Source: CAKOSP01 sp964372145 (GTDB taxonomy: Bacteria > Bacillota_I > Bacilli_A > RF39 > UBA660). From it: a DNA stretch of 23,239 nucleotides. The position numbers and the translations under genes are program-made. The notes beneath the pieces were generated by a model, which was not told where the DNA came from, did no database searches, and worked only from the letters and a program-made list of their open reading frames with translations. Position 1 is the first letter of the stretch. Each line of letters starts with the position of its first letter. Shown here piece by piece: positions 14,422-23,115 of the stretch. The DNA lies in NCBI GenBank assembly GCA_964372145.1, contig CAYJPM010000011.1, forward strand, positions 1-23,239. The letters run 5' to 3'.

Positions 14422-17400
14422 ATTTCTTGAAGATTACCATCTATAAAAGAATATAAATATATATCACATACTTTATTAGTTATATTTTCAATATAATCTT
14501 TATAACCATTTAATTGTTTTATGTAATTATCATTCATTACATTCTTAAGTTTATAATCTACTACTATATATTTATCATCAAATTCTATTAATAAATCTAT
14601 AATTCCATGATATTCTTCATTTTCTTTATTGTATATAAACTCATATTCTTTATAAATATTTTTATAACCTTTTAGTATATCTAAAGATAAAAATCTTTTT
14701 ATAAAATTAATATATTTAGAATCAATATTATCATAATCAGGATTATTAAAATTCAAATGTTCCATTATTAAATGTACATCTAAACCAATTTTAATATTCT
14801 TTCTTTCTGATTCAGTAAATAAAACTTTACTTGATTTTGAAAATTTGTTTTTAGTTATTATTTCGTTATTATACTGATAATCTAAAACTTCTAATAATTC
14901 ATTATTAGTCTTAATATTACTTATCCCATTATTCTTTTTAGAATATAAATAATCTTTAGATAAATTAATATTACTTAAATCAACTTTAACAACATTATTT
15001 ATTAAATATTTATTTATAGATTCTAAAAAATCACCAAAAGATCTATATTTCAATCTATCATAATTATTAATTACACCTTCAACTTCAGCATAATCTTTTT
15101 CATTTTTAAGTTTCATTACAAATATCATTTTTTCTTTAGCTCTAGTAAGTGCAACATAAAACAATCTTAATTTTTCACTAATTTCATCTTTAAAATATTT
15201 ATCTCTATATATAGTTTTCAAAAAAGAACTTTTTAAATAATCTTTTTTTATAGGTAAAATAAAACCAATATCTTTATTAAATATATATTTTTCATTTAAT
15301 TCCATAATATTAAATTTTTTACTTAATCCAGAAAAATAAACTACTGGAAATTCCAACCCTTTTGATCCATGTACTTTCATTAATACTACACCACTAGTAT
15401 CTGCACTAAGTGAATATTCAATATCTAAATCACCAGTAGTAATGTTATCTAAATATTTTATAAATTCATCAATATTATATATTGATGATGAAGAACTGCT
15501 GATATTTTGTAAATACTCAACAATCACTTCATTTTTTATTATATCTCCGATTAAAATATTTCTTTCATAAATATTAAACTTAACTATAATTTCATTTAAT
15601 ATATCATTAACATTTTTAATATTTAAATTATTTGATATTTCATAACATATATTATATATCTCAGTATTAAAATATCTTCTATTAGTTATAATATTATATA
15701 AATCATTATCTTCCATATTAAATAAATAACTTCTTCCAACAGATAAATAAGAATAATTAAAATTTAAATCAAATTCTTTTTTATTTATTTTATTAATTAA
15801 TATAAATATATTTTTGACTATTTTAACTATATCAGAAGATTTAATTGATTCTTTGTTATGAACACTTATTGGAATACCTAAATATTCAAATATTTTTCTG
15901 TATTGATTAAAAGTAGCACTTCTATCAATTAGTATAGCAAAATCACTATATAATGCAGGTCTTTTAATACTCTCATCTTTATCAAATATAATATATTTAT
16001 TTTCTACTTTCTTCTTAATATCAGTAGCTATAGTAAATATTTCTATTTCTTCATCTGTATATTTTTTATCATCATCTGAGACATAATTTAATACTTCATA
16101 ATTATTATTTTGACCAGTAAAACCTTCTTCATTATACATCATATTACCAAATGATAACTGATGTTCAAATTTATAATTAGCCCCACCTAGATAACTATCC
16201 ATCAAAGGGTTAAACATAATATTAATATTATTTAATACTTCTTCTCTACTTCTAAAATTCTTATTTAAATCAATTCTTAACCCATTAATATTTTTACCAT
16301 AGTTTTCAAACTTATCTTTAAATATATTAGGATTAGCATTTCTAAATCTATAAATAGATTGTTTAATATCACCTACCATATATAAATTATTATCCGCTAT
16401 TAAATTCATAAATGTCTCTTGAATATCAGATGTATCTTGATATTCATCTATTAAAATTTCATTAAACTTATTTTTATAAAATAATCTTGCTTCTTCATTT
16501 TCTTTTAGTATATCTATTGAAAATTTAGCTATATCTAAAAAGTCAAATAAATTTTCATTTATTTTAAAAGAACAAACTCTTTTATCATATTCTTTAATAA
16601 TATTTATAATTGTATTTATATTATTTTTATTACACAAATAATCTTCTTTAAGTGTTTCAACATTTTCATATATCAATAACTTTTTTATATTATCTAAAAT
16701 TTTCTTAAATTTTTCTTTTTCTTTTTTTAATTCTTCAGAAGAATTTTTAGGTAATCTTGGAACATCTATATCTATATTATTTTTATAATCTAAATATGTA
16801 CTACTTTCAAATAAATTATTAACTAATATTTTATCTGCATACATAGAATCAATTCTAATAATATCATTATAAGAGTCTAATAGACTATCTACATTATCTT
16901 TAATTAATAATACATATTTATCAATTACTTTATTAACTATTTCATCACTAAAATAATTATTTATATAATTATTTAAATAATTATTTTTATCATAAATCAA
17001 ATCTATTTCATTATAAGAACTGTATATAAAATCTTTTATATCATTATCATTTTTCAAAGTAAATGTATTTAACAAAATCAAAAAATCTTCAGTTTTATTT
17101 TGATAATATTCTTCAAATAAATTATCTAGTATCTCTTTTTTCTTTAACTTCAATATACTAGCATCACATATATTTACATTCTTATCTAAATCTTTTAAAT
17201 AATGATATTTTCTAAGCACTGATAATGCAAAAGAATCAAAAGTAGTTATATATGCAGACTCAATTTTTTCATATTCACTTTTAAGTTCTGGAATACTTTT
17301 TATTTTCTTTCTTATTCTTTCTTTCATTTCAGCAGCTGCAGCTTTAGTAAATGTTAAAACAAGTAAATCCTCAACACTAACACCCTCTTTTATCTTTCTT

Positions 17401-17513
17401 AAAACTCTTTCAGATAAAACAGCTGTCTTACCTGAACCTGCTCCTGCACTAACTAAAATATTTTGTCCTTCTGAATCTATTGCTAATTGTTGTTCTTTTG
17501 TAAATCTAGGCAT
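14418..17513 (-). CDS. addA: AddA-type helicase-nuclease (UvrD-like helicase plus PD-(D/E)XK nuclease)
   Basis: Catalytic subunit of the AddAB double-strand-break resection enzyme, the Firmicutes counterpart of RecBCD. It has Walker A SAGAGSGKT (22-30), Walker B ILIDEYQDT, VGDIKQSIYRFRNANP, the VHGSKGLEFPVV motif and LFYVALTRAKE (motif VI), all UvrD/Rep helicase signatures. The C-terminal nuclease shows GLDVH, D973 in GIIDLL, and D986 and K988 in VVDYK. At 1031 residues it is shorter than the ~1230 of B. subtilis AddA. I choose the ATG at 17513, 6-7 nt after AGGGGGTGA; an in-frame GTG at 17522 lies within that ribosome site. The start overlaps the last 8 nt of addB, so the two are translationally coupled. 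Confidence 0.93.
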   Translation of the reverse strand: MPRFTKEQQLAIDSEGQNILVSAGAGSGKTAVLSERVLRKIKEGVSVEDLLVLTFTKAAAAEMKERIRKKIKSIPELKSEYEKIESAYITTFDSFALSVLRKYHYLKDLDKNVNICDASILKLKKKEILDNLFEEYYQNKTEDFLILLNTFTLKNDNDIKDFIYSSYNEIDLIYDKNNYLNNYINNYFSDEIVNKVIDKYVLLIKDNVDSLLDSYNDIIRIDSMYADKILVNNLFESSTYLDYKNNIDIDVPRLPKNSSEELKKEKEKFKKILDNIKKLLIYENVETLKEDYLCNKNNINTIINIIKEYDKRVCSFKINENLFDFLDIAKFSIDILKENEEARLFYKNKFNEILIDEYQDTSDIQETFMNLIADNNLYMVGDIKQSIYRFRNANPNIFKDKFENYGKNINGLRIDLNKNFRSREEVLNNINIMFNPLMDSYLGGANYKFEHQLSFGNMMYNEEGFTGQNNNYEVLNYVSDDDKKYTDEEIEIFTIATDIKKKVENKYIIFDKDESIKRPALYSDFAILIDRSATFNQYRKIFEYLGIPISVHNKESIKSSDIVKIVKNIFILINKINKKEFDLNFNYSYLSVGRSYLFNMEDNDLYNIITNRRYFNTEIYNICYEISNNLNIKNVNDILNEIIVKFNIYERNILIGDIIKNEVIVEYLQNISSSSSSIYNIDEFIKYLDNITTGDLDIEYSLSADTSGVVLMKVHGSKGLEFPVVYFSGLSKKFNIMELNEKYIFNKDIGFILPIKKDYLKSSFLKTIYRDKYFKDEISEKLRLFYVALTRAKEKMIFVMKLKNEKDYAEVEGVINNYDRLKYRSFGDFLESINKYLINNVVKVDLSNINLSKDYLYSKKNNGISNIKTNNELLEVLDYQYNNEIITKNKFSKSSKVLFTESERKNIKIGLDVHLIMEHLNFNNPDYDNIDSKYINFIKRFLSLDILKGYKNIYKEYEFIYNKENEEYHGIIDLLIEFDDKYIVVDYKLKNVMNDNYIKQLNGYKDYIENITNKVCDIYLYSFIDGNLQEI

Positions 17514-19761
17514 TATCTTCACCCCCTAATATATCTTCTATCTTAGTATTATTTATTTCTACTACATCTTCTTCTTTTAGATAACATAAATCTTTATAAT
17601 TACAATACATACACCCTACATTATCATCATTTATTTTTTTAGGATTAATACTAAAATCACCATCTAAAATTTTATTAGCACTACTTTTTACTTGTTCTAA
17701 AACAACTTCTTGAAGCTTTTCTATTTGTTTATATGATAATAATTTAGCATGAGCACCAAATCCTGTTTTAGTAGTTTTCATACTTTTTATATAATCACTA
17801 TTTTCATAAGTACAATCTATTTCACTAATTAATTTTTCATCAAGTAAAGTATAACCTTCTAATTTTAAACGACTTTCTTTTAAAGTTTGATCTTCATCCA
17901 TTTTAGGATTATTAAGTATTTTTTGTAAATAAAAACCTCCAATTTGTATATCAGGCATTAATTCTTTAGTTAAAAGAACATATATAGGTAATTGTAAATT
18001 TAAACCAACATTTATATTATTAAGAGAACTAGTAATACTTCCAGTTTTATAATCTATAATTATTGCTAAAGTTTTATCACTATTATATTTAATTTTATCA
18101 ACAATTCCATATAAACTTACTTTACCAGGAATTATATCATTAATAGTTACTTCTTTCTCATTTAAAACATTATTAAGTTTGCTATCTTTATCAAACTTTC
18201 TTATATAATCTATTATTAATATTAATTCATCTTTAAGTACATCTAAATAATATTTAGTTTTATTATCTAATACTTTATCTTTTAAATATTCTGAATATAC
18301 ATTATTTATATTAAAATCATTTTCATATATCTTAGATAAAACATAATGAAAAGTACTACCTATTAAAGTAGATAATGTCTCTTCAAAAGAATTTAATTTT
18401 AATACTTTATCAACATAATATCTAAATGCACAATTATTATAAGTAATCAAACTAGAATATGATAATCTTAGATTATCTTTTTTATAATCAATTAAACCTT
18501 TAAAAACATTATTATACTCTCTATATTTAATATTATAATTACTACTTAATATACTTAAATTATTATTTATAACATTATATTTATATAAATCATCTAAACT
18601 TTTAGCATATTCTAATTCGTTAAATACATTAGAATATTTATACTCTGTATCACTATTTTTAATAATATTCATATTTAAATCTTCAATTAAATATGATGGA
18701 CTATAACTATTAAAAGATGATGACAATTTATAAGACAAAAATAAATTTTTACAATTTTTATAAATATTTATAAATAATTCTTCATTAAATTTATTATATT
18801 CATAACTAGTAGTAATATTTAAAGATAATTTTTCATCATCAGTAAGAAAATCTTCATTCTTCTTTGTTTTAGGTAAACTACCTTCATTTAATCCAAATAC
18901 AAAATAATATTTATCATCGTACATGATATCATCTAAATTAATAATTTCAATAGCATTTTTAAGATTTTCTTTTTTAATTGATACATTCTTAAAATCATCT
19001 AAAATAATAAGAATAATCAAATCAGTAATTTTATCATAATTATTTTTATTAAAATAATCTATTAATAATTCATACACTTCATCTTTAGGAATATCACTTA
19101 AAGACTTTTCTAAATCATAATTATTTTTTAACAAATTAATAAATTTTTCAAAAGTATTAGTTTTAATAATAGTAATTGTATTATTTATATTAACAGGTAA
19201 ATTACACATGCTAAATATCTTGTTAATACTAGTTATATATTCATCTCCCACATTTACTAATTTAATATTATTAATATCAACTTTTTCTAGTAAATCTAAT
19301 ATTTTAAAACAAACAAAAGATACTTCTTTATCAAGCATATCAAATTCATAAACATCATGTACAAAATTATTAGTACTTTCTAAATAATTAATTGTACTAT
19401 TGTTAAAATATTTTATAATATATTTATCTACATTAACATTAATAACTAAAATGTTTTTATAATTATTTTTATTATTATTAAATTCAATTAAACTATTATT
19501 AAATAAAAATTCATAATATTTATTTAATTTAATAGGTTTATATATTATATTATTTAAATAAACTTTAGCTAAATTATATGAAATATTAAATTCTTTAATT
19601 AATTCAATTTTTCCTTCATTCTTAATTTTACCTAATATCATATTATTAATTTCAGTTTTAGTCATAATCTTCGTTTTAACTATTTTATTGCTAAAATATT
19701 TTAGAATTTCTTTTTTTACATTATTAGTTGTTATTATCAAATCATAATCTTCGTATTTCAT
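17506..19761 (-). CDS. addB: AddB-type subunit (PD-(D/E)XK nuclease with Fe-S cysteines)
   Basis: Partner of AddA; in B. subtilis AddB nicks the 5' strand and takes part in Chi recognition. The C-terminal nuclease is intact: YNNCAFRYY (C444), GSTFHYVL, D555 in LYGIVDKI, D570 and K572 in IIDYKTG, and the C-terminal trio C717, C720 and C726 in GCMYCNYKDLC, which with C444 form the AddB 4Fe-4S site. The N-terminal ~430 residues retain helicase-like pieces such as VFGLNEGSLPK, but I see no Walker A glycine-rich loop. The protein has 751 residues, against ~1160 for B. subtilis AddB. GGAG precedes the ATG. A promoter inside the preceding terminator drives addB-addA. Confidence 0.88.
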   Translation of the reverse strand: MKYEDYDLIITTNNVKKEILKYFSNKIVKTKIMTKTEINNMILGKIKNEGKIELIKEFNISYNLAKVYLNNIIYKPIKLNKYYEFLFNNSLIEFNNNKNNYKNILVINVNVDKYIIKYFNNSTINYLESTNNFVHDVYEFDMLDKEVSFVCFKILDLLEKVDINNIKLVNVGDEYITSINKIFSMCNLPVNINNTITIIKTNTFEKFINLLKNNYDLEKSLSDIPKDEVYELLIDYFNKNNYDKITDLIILIILDDFKNVSIKKENLKNAIEIINLDDIMYDDKYYFVFGLNEGSLPKTKKNEDFLTDDEKLSLNITTSYEYNKFNEELFINIYKNCKNLFLSYKLSSSFNSYSPSYLIEDLNMNIIKNSDTEYKYSNVFNELEYAKSLDDLYKYNVINNNLSILSSNYNIKYREYNNVFKGLIDYKKDNLRLSYSSLITYNNCAFRYYVDKVLKLNSFEETLSTLIGSTFHYVLSKIYENDFNINNVYSEYLKDKVLDNKTKYYLDVLKDELILIIDYIRKFDKDSKLNNVLNEKEVTINDIIPGKVSLYGIVDKIKYNSDKTLAIIIDYKTGSITSSLNNINVGLNLQLPIYVLLTKELMPDIQIGGFYLQKILNNPKMDEDQTLKESRLKLEGYTLLDEKLISEIDCTYENSDYIKSMKTTKTGFGAHAKLLSYKQIEKLQEVVLEQVKSSANKILDGDFSINPKKINDDNVGCMYCNYKDLCYLKEEDVVEINNTKIEDILGGEDNA

Positions 19762-19777
19762 ATAGACTCCTACTAGT

Positions 19778-19805
19778 AGTATAACAAAAAAAAATAGATA
19801 ATCAA
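19778..19805 (-). promoter_or_regulatory. promoter of addB-addA
   Basis: Minus strand TTGATT, 16-nt spacer, TATACT, about 16 nt before the addB ATG. The -35 lies in the loop of the terminator hairpin of the gene at 19836-20666. Confidence 0.6.
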
Positions 19806-19813
19806 ATCTATTT
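19785..19813 (-). terminator. intrinsic terminator of the unknown gene at 19836-20666
   Basis: Perfect 8-bp stem AAATAGAT/ATCTATTT (19792-19799 and 19806-19813) with a 6-nt loop, followed on the minus strand by a run of about nine T's. Confidence 0.75.
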
Positions 19814-19835
19814 CTATATACTCTAATTACAAATT

Positions 19836-20666
19836 TTAAATTTCAAAAGCACTAAATAATTTTTTTAAAATTCTATTCTTACCTTTTCTTTTTAATAAAA
19901 TGTCCTCATAATTAAGCATCTCAGTTAATATTAAAATAACATCAGTACCACTTAATTTTTTTATATCATTTGCCATTTTATAATCCATTATTTTAATAGT
20001 AACTTTGTTTAATATACTAGCAACATCATCAGTTCCGTTAAACATTACTTTTTTATTATAAGAATTCTTAGAATTAAGATCACTACAACTATAATCTATA
20101 AACATCATTTTATTTTCTTTATTATTATAAGGTAAACATACAACATCACCATTCTTATTAGAATATATAAATTCAGACATAAGTCTTATAAATTTATTCG
20201 TACTATATACATAATTAATCGAATCATTTGTTATATAATTAATAGCATTTTTATCTCCGATTAATATATATTCATCAACTTTATCAATACCTATAACAAC
20301 AAGAATTTTAATTAATTCTAAATTAGAGTATCCTAATTCATTTAATAATTTAATAAATAAATTACAAAGTAATATTTCATCATCAAATTTGTAATCATTA
20401 TAAACTTCAATCAAATCACTAATTTGTTTTTCCTTATCTTTTATTTCATCAATAGTATCACTACTATTATCAAATAATTCTGATACAGTTTCTTCTTTTA
20501 TTTCTTTTTCAATTTTAGATAATTTACTTCTCAATTCATCTAACTCTTCATATCTTTCATATTTTTTGTTANNNNNNNNNNTATATATTTCCTCTTCATT
20601 TTGATCAATTGTTCTATTTAATTCAAACATTTCGTTATTTATTTTATTTAATTCATTTAAATTCAT
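19836..20666 (-). CDS. uncharacterised protein with N-terminal coiled coil, containing an assembly gap
   Basis: I do not recognise this family. As assembled it has about 276 codons, four of them unknown because of ten Ns (20572-20581), so the real length may differ. Residues ~1-75 are highly charged with heptad-like spacing (LNRTIDQNEEE, LRSKLSKIEKEIKEE), suggesting a coiled coil. A mixed alpha/beta globular part follows, with LCNLFIKLLNELGYS, LIKILVVIGIDKVDEYILIG, MMFIDYSC and VILILTEMLNYED. There is no signal peptide or clear membrane helix. The ATG follows TGGAGGAC. It has its own promoter and terminator and lies upstream of addB, but nothing in the sequence ties it to AddAB. The reading frame is consistent on both sides of the gap. 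Confidence 0.75.
   Translation of the reverse strand: MNLNELNKINNEMFELNRTIDQNEEEIYXXXXNKKYERYEELDELRSKLSKIEKEIKEETVSELFDNSSDTIDEIKDKEKQISDLIEVYNDYKFDDEILLCNLFIKLLNELGYSNLELIKILVVIGIDKVDEYILIGDKNAINYITNDSINYVYSTNKFIRLMSEFIYSNKNGDVVCLPYNNKENKMMFIDYSCSDLNSKNSYNKKVMFNGTDDVASILNKVTIKIMDYKMANDIKKLSGTDVILILTEMLNYEDILLKRKGKNRILKKLFSAFEI
20572..20581. other. assembly gap (10 N)
   Basis: Ten undetermined bases interrupt the coiled-coil coding region of the unknown gene. A run of exactly ten is a common scaffold placeholder, so the true distance is unknown. Confidence 0.98.
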
Positions 20667-20686
20667 TATAGTCCTCCATAGAAAAT

Positions 20687-20715
20687 ACTATACCAAAAAA
20701 AAAGATAAGATACAA
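20687..20715 (-). promoter_or_regulatory. possible promoter of the unknown gene at 19836-20666
   Basis: Minus strand TTGTAT, 17-nt spacer, TATAGT, about 20 nt before the ATG. It overlaps the terminator of the upstream small-peptide gene, the same interleaving seen at serS and addB. Confidence 0.5.
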
Positions 20716-20726
20716 TGTTCCTATCT
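20695..20726 (-). terminator. probable terminator after the U32 gene and small membrane peptide
   Basis: On the minus strand a short AGATA/TATCT stem with a loop of about 14 nt is followed by a run of nine T's. It overlaps the stop codon of the 27-residue peptide. The stem is weak but the T tract is strong. Confidence 0.45.
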
Positions 20727-20804
20727 CACAAAAATACTATAAACTAAACTTACAGTTACTATAATAACAAAAACTATACTAAATACTCTTAAATTTTCTT
20801 TCAT
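20721..20804 (-). CDS. 27-residue single-pass membrane peptide
   Basis: Small ORF found by reading the minus strand between the U32 gene and the unknown gene. It begins MKENLRVF, continues with about 16 hydrophobic residues (SIVFVIIVTVSLVYSIF) and ends VR, the pattern of a single transmembrane helix with charged ends. Its ATG lies 4 nt after the U32 stop codon. The ribosome site is poor (AGTAAAGA region), so translation would depend on coupling to the U32 gene. A terminator overlaps its stop. I know no named family. Chance hydrophobicity in AT-rich DNA is possible, but the tight spacing to both the U32 stop and the terminator favours a real gene. Confidence 0.5.
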   Translation of the reverse strand: MKENLRVFSIVFVIIVTVSLVYSIFVR

Positions 20805-20808
20805 AATA

Positions 20809-22965
20809 CTAGTCTTTACTTATTGTTTCATCTTTCCCATCTAAAAAATCTATTCTAAATTTTTTAATACCATAAAATTTCAATTCTTCTAAATCTTTAA
20901 TTTTAAGTACATTTTTATAATCATATAAATAATTAATACCATTATTACATGTAATAGTATATCTTCTTTCAAAAGAATCTTGTAACTCTCTTCTTACATT
21001 TTTAAAACTACATTTATCACAAATAGCTTTATCAAATAATAAACAATGATTCATAGTCATCACTTTTACTTTACCATATATTAAAGCCTCACCTAAAGAT
21101 ATAACTTTTCTATTGATATTTTTATATTCATCCAAAGTAAATTCTGGTGAATAAGTTGGAATTCCATAATTATTTAAATAATTAAGTGTATTACTATTAA
21201 ATACATTTAAATTATAATTAAGAACTAAATCATTATTATTATATTTAATAATATCAGATGTACTACTAACAAGTAATTTATCATTTTCAAAATTAATATC
21301 ATCATTAATTTTAACTTCATAATATATATTTAAATCTCTGTTATTTTTGTATAATTCATAATTATCAGTATATAACCTTTTATATGGATACTTTTTTACT
21401 ATATTAAGCATTCTCTCATTTCTTATAAATATACTAAGTTCTAAATCATCATTATAAGTATCAAACTTTATTTCATTTTCTACTTTTAAATAATTAGTAT
21501 TTTTATTTTCACGAATAGATATTAATTTTTCAACTAAATTTCTTCTTATATTATTTATGTCACTTAATCTAATGAATATATTTTCATCTTTATCTATTTC
21601 TACATCATCATCTATAAAAGGTGTGTTACCTAGTTTGGTAACTTTATCTAGTATATCATCATATGTAACTTCTTTATTAGTTGCTTTTTCTACTAACTCT
21701 CCATCTTCTTCAAAAGTGTTTATACCATCTGTTATAACTATTTTTAATTTATTATTAACCTTAGCAATAACTTTTATATCTATATCTATTTTCTTTTCAT
21801 CATATTTTTTAAGTTCATTGTTAAGTCTAACATCTACTGTTTTTAAAACAACATCTTTAACTTTAAGATTTATTTTATTAGGTATAGTTATTATATCTCC
21901 AGGATTACCCTCTTTTATAATTTCTCTATTTTTATAAATATTAAATGCACTTAAACCCTTATCAGATTTATCAAATTTTATTCCATCACCTACATATAAT
22001 TTATCAGTTAACTTAATAGTTATAAAGTTTTCATTTATATCTATTACTTCACCTATTTTAATACCTTTATGATTACCCCTTTTAATATTCATAAGATTGA
22101 TATTATCTTTTAAATGACCTAATGAATATCCACGATTAAATAATTGATCTAAATCTTTTTCTTCTTTTGAAATGTTTTCATCACCATCAATTAATTTACG
22201 GTACATCCTTGTAACAGTAGCTACATATTCTGGAGATTTCATTCTTCCTTCTATTTTTAAAGAAGATATATTACTTAAAAGTAATTCATTAAATATATCT
22301 TTAGTTTTTAAATCTTTAGGACTAAGTAAATATTTACCATCTTTATTATATTCTTTACTATCTACTAATAATGTATATGGCATTCTACAAAGTTGTGAAC
22401 ACGCACCTCTATTACCTGATCTATTCATAGCCATACTAGAAAGTAAACACTGACCTGAATAACTCATACATAATGCTCCATGAATAAATACTTCTATTTC
22501 TAAGTCTGTATTTATCTTTTTTATTTCATCTATTGATAACTCTCTAGCAAGCACTACTCTTTTAAATCCTAATTTCTTTAATAATTTACAAGTAAAATTA
22601 TCTAAGTTATGCATTTGAGTTGAAGCATGTAATTCTAAATTAGGAAACATTTTACTCACTATACTAGCAAGACCTATATCTTGAAGTATAATTGCATCCA
22701 CTCCATTAATATGTAAAAAATCTATAAACTTAATTGCATCTTCAAATTCAACATCCTTTATTAATGTATTAACAGTAATATATACTTTTACATCATAAAG
22801 ATGTGCATATTTTATAACATACACTAACTCTTCATCAGTAAAATTTTGAGCAAAAGCTCTAGCACCAAATGACTTACCTGCTAAATAAATAGCATCTGCT
22901 CCATTATGCACAGCAGCGTGCATTGCGTCCATACTTCCTACTGGACATAATAATTCTTTTTTCAT
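20809..22965 (-). CDS. U32-family protein (RlhA/TrhP-like RNA hydroxylation enzyme)
   Basis: Members annotated as peptidase U32 include E. coli RlhA (23S rRNA C2501 hydroxylation) and TrhP (5-hydroxyuridine at tRNA position 34), which act with prephenate and an Fe-S cluster. The N-terminal barrel starts ELLCPVGS, has GADAIYLAGKSFGARAFA, LHASTQMHN and the signature EVFIHGALCMSYSGQCLLSS, with C166, C173, C189 and C193 as the likely cluster ligands. KDLKTKD and SLKIEGRMKSPEYV follow. The 718-residue length and long C-terminal region fit the DUF3656-containing RlhA-like architecture better than the ~420-residue TrhP2. A C-terminal HCLLFDKAICDKCSF segment adds cysteines. There is no Shine-Dalgarno before the ATG; the extended -10 lies only 6 nt upstream, suggesting a leaderless mRNA. 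The substrate RNA cannot be assigned. Confidence 0.88.
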   Translation of the reverse strand: MKKELLCPVGSMDAMHAAVHNGADAIYLAGKSFGARAFAQNFTDEELVYVIKYAHLYDVKVYITVNTLIKDVEFEDAIKFIDFLHINGVDAIILQDIGLASIVSKMFPNLELHASTQMHNLDNFTCKLLKKLGFKRVVLARELSIDEIKKINTDLEIEVFIHGALCMSYSGQCLLSSMAMNRSGNRGACSQLCRMPYTLLVDSKEYNKDGKYLLSPKDLKTKDIFNELLLSNISSLKIEGRMKSPEYVATVTRMYRKLIDGDENISKEEKDLDQLFNRGYSLGHLKDNINLMNIKRGNHKGIKIGEVIDINENFITIKLTDKLYVGDGIKFDKSDKGLSAFNIYKNREIIKEGNPGDIITIPNKINLKVKDVVLKTVDVRLNNELKKYDEKKIDIDIKVIAKVNNKLKIVITDGINTFEEDGELVEKATNKEVTYDDILDKVTKLGNTPFIDDDVEIDKDENIFIRLSDINNIRRNLVEKLISIRENKNTNYLKVENEIKFDTYNDDLELSIFIRNERMLNIVKKYPYKRLYTDNYELYKNNRDLNIYYEVKINDDINFENDKLLVSSTSDIIKYNNNDLVLNYNLNVFNSNTLNYLNNYGIPTYSPEFTLDEYKNINRKVISLGEALIYGKVKVMTMNHCLLFDKAICDKCSFKNVRRELQDSFERRYTITCNNGINYLYDYKNVLKIKDLEELKFYGIKKFRIDFLDGKDETISKD

Positions 22966-22971
22966 AAGTTT

Positions 22972-22980
22972 ATTGTATCA
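22972..22980 (-). promoter_or_regulatory. extended -10 promoter of the U32 gene, probably leaderless
   Basis: Minus strand TGATACAAT fits an extended -10 (TGn plus TACAAT) with no good -35. Only 6 nt separate it from the ATG at 22965, so transcription would start at or beside the start codon. No ribosome site is visible. Confidence 0.55.
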
Positions 22981-23010
22981 AAAAAAACACAATATAGATA
23001 GTGTTTTTTT
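22981..23010. terminator. perfect 10-bp hairpin flanked by A and T runs; candidate antisense-RNA terminator
   Basis: AAAAAAACAC (22981-22990) pairs perfectly with 23001-23010 around a 10-nt loop and gives a T run on either strand. No annotated gene runs into it from either side, which leaves the proposed antisense RNA from near 23110 (minus strand) as the best client. Confidence 0.7.
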
Positions 23011-23011
23011 G

Positions 23012-23040
23012 TTGACTTAAAGTAAAACTTGTACTATATT
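23012..23040 (+). promoter_or_regulatory. sigma-A promoter of the 26-residue peptide gene
   Basis: TTGACT, 17-nt spacer, TATATT on the plus strand, with a predicted start near 23047 at GGGAATTG. It begins 2 nt after the hairpin at 22981-23010 and is one of the best promoters in the window. Confidence 0.75.
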
Positions 23041-23046
23041 TAATTT

Positions 23047-23110
23047 GGGAATTGTCTAAAGAATTAGTGCTTGCCTTTCCAAAATCCAGGGGTTCCTTGT
23101 GAAAGGAGGC
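23047..23110 (+). promoter_or_regulatory. structured leader that can hide the Shine-Dalgarno sequence
   Basis: The leader ends in a perfect AAAGGAGG (23102-23109) 9 nt before the ATG. TCCTT (23094-23098) can pair with AAGGA (23103-23107) around GTGA, and CCTTTC (23074-23079) can pair with GAAAGG (23101-23106). The two pairings are mutually exclusive and both cover the ribosome site, a design known from type I toxin mRNAs. Confidence 0.55.
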
Positions 23111-23115
23111 TTGAT

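Larger units (their letters stand above)
22985..23110 (-). ncRNA. candidate antisense RNA covering the leader of the 26-residue peptide gene
   Basis: Inferred RNA of about 125 nt on the minus strand. It would start near 23110, just past a possible promoter at 23116-23146, and end at the hairpin 22981-23010. It is fully complementary to the peptide mRNA leader, including the Shine-Dalgarno sequence. No homology is claimed; this is inferred from promoter and terminator placement. Confidence 0.4.

Noticed and set aside
17514..17522. GTG at 17522 as the addA start
   Set aside because: The GTG lies inside the AGGGGGTGA ribosome site; the ATG at 17513 has the right spacing and gives the usual AddA N-terminus.
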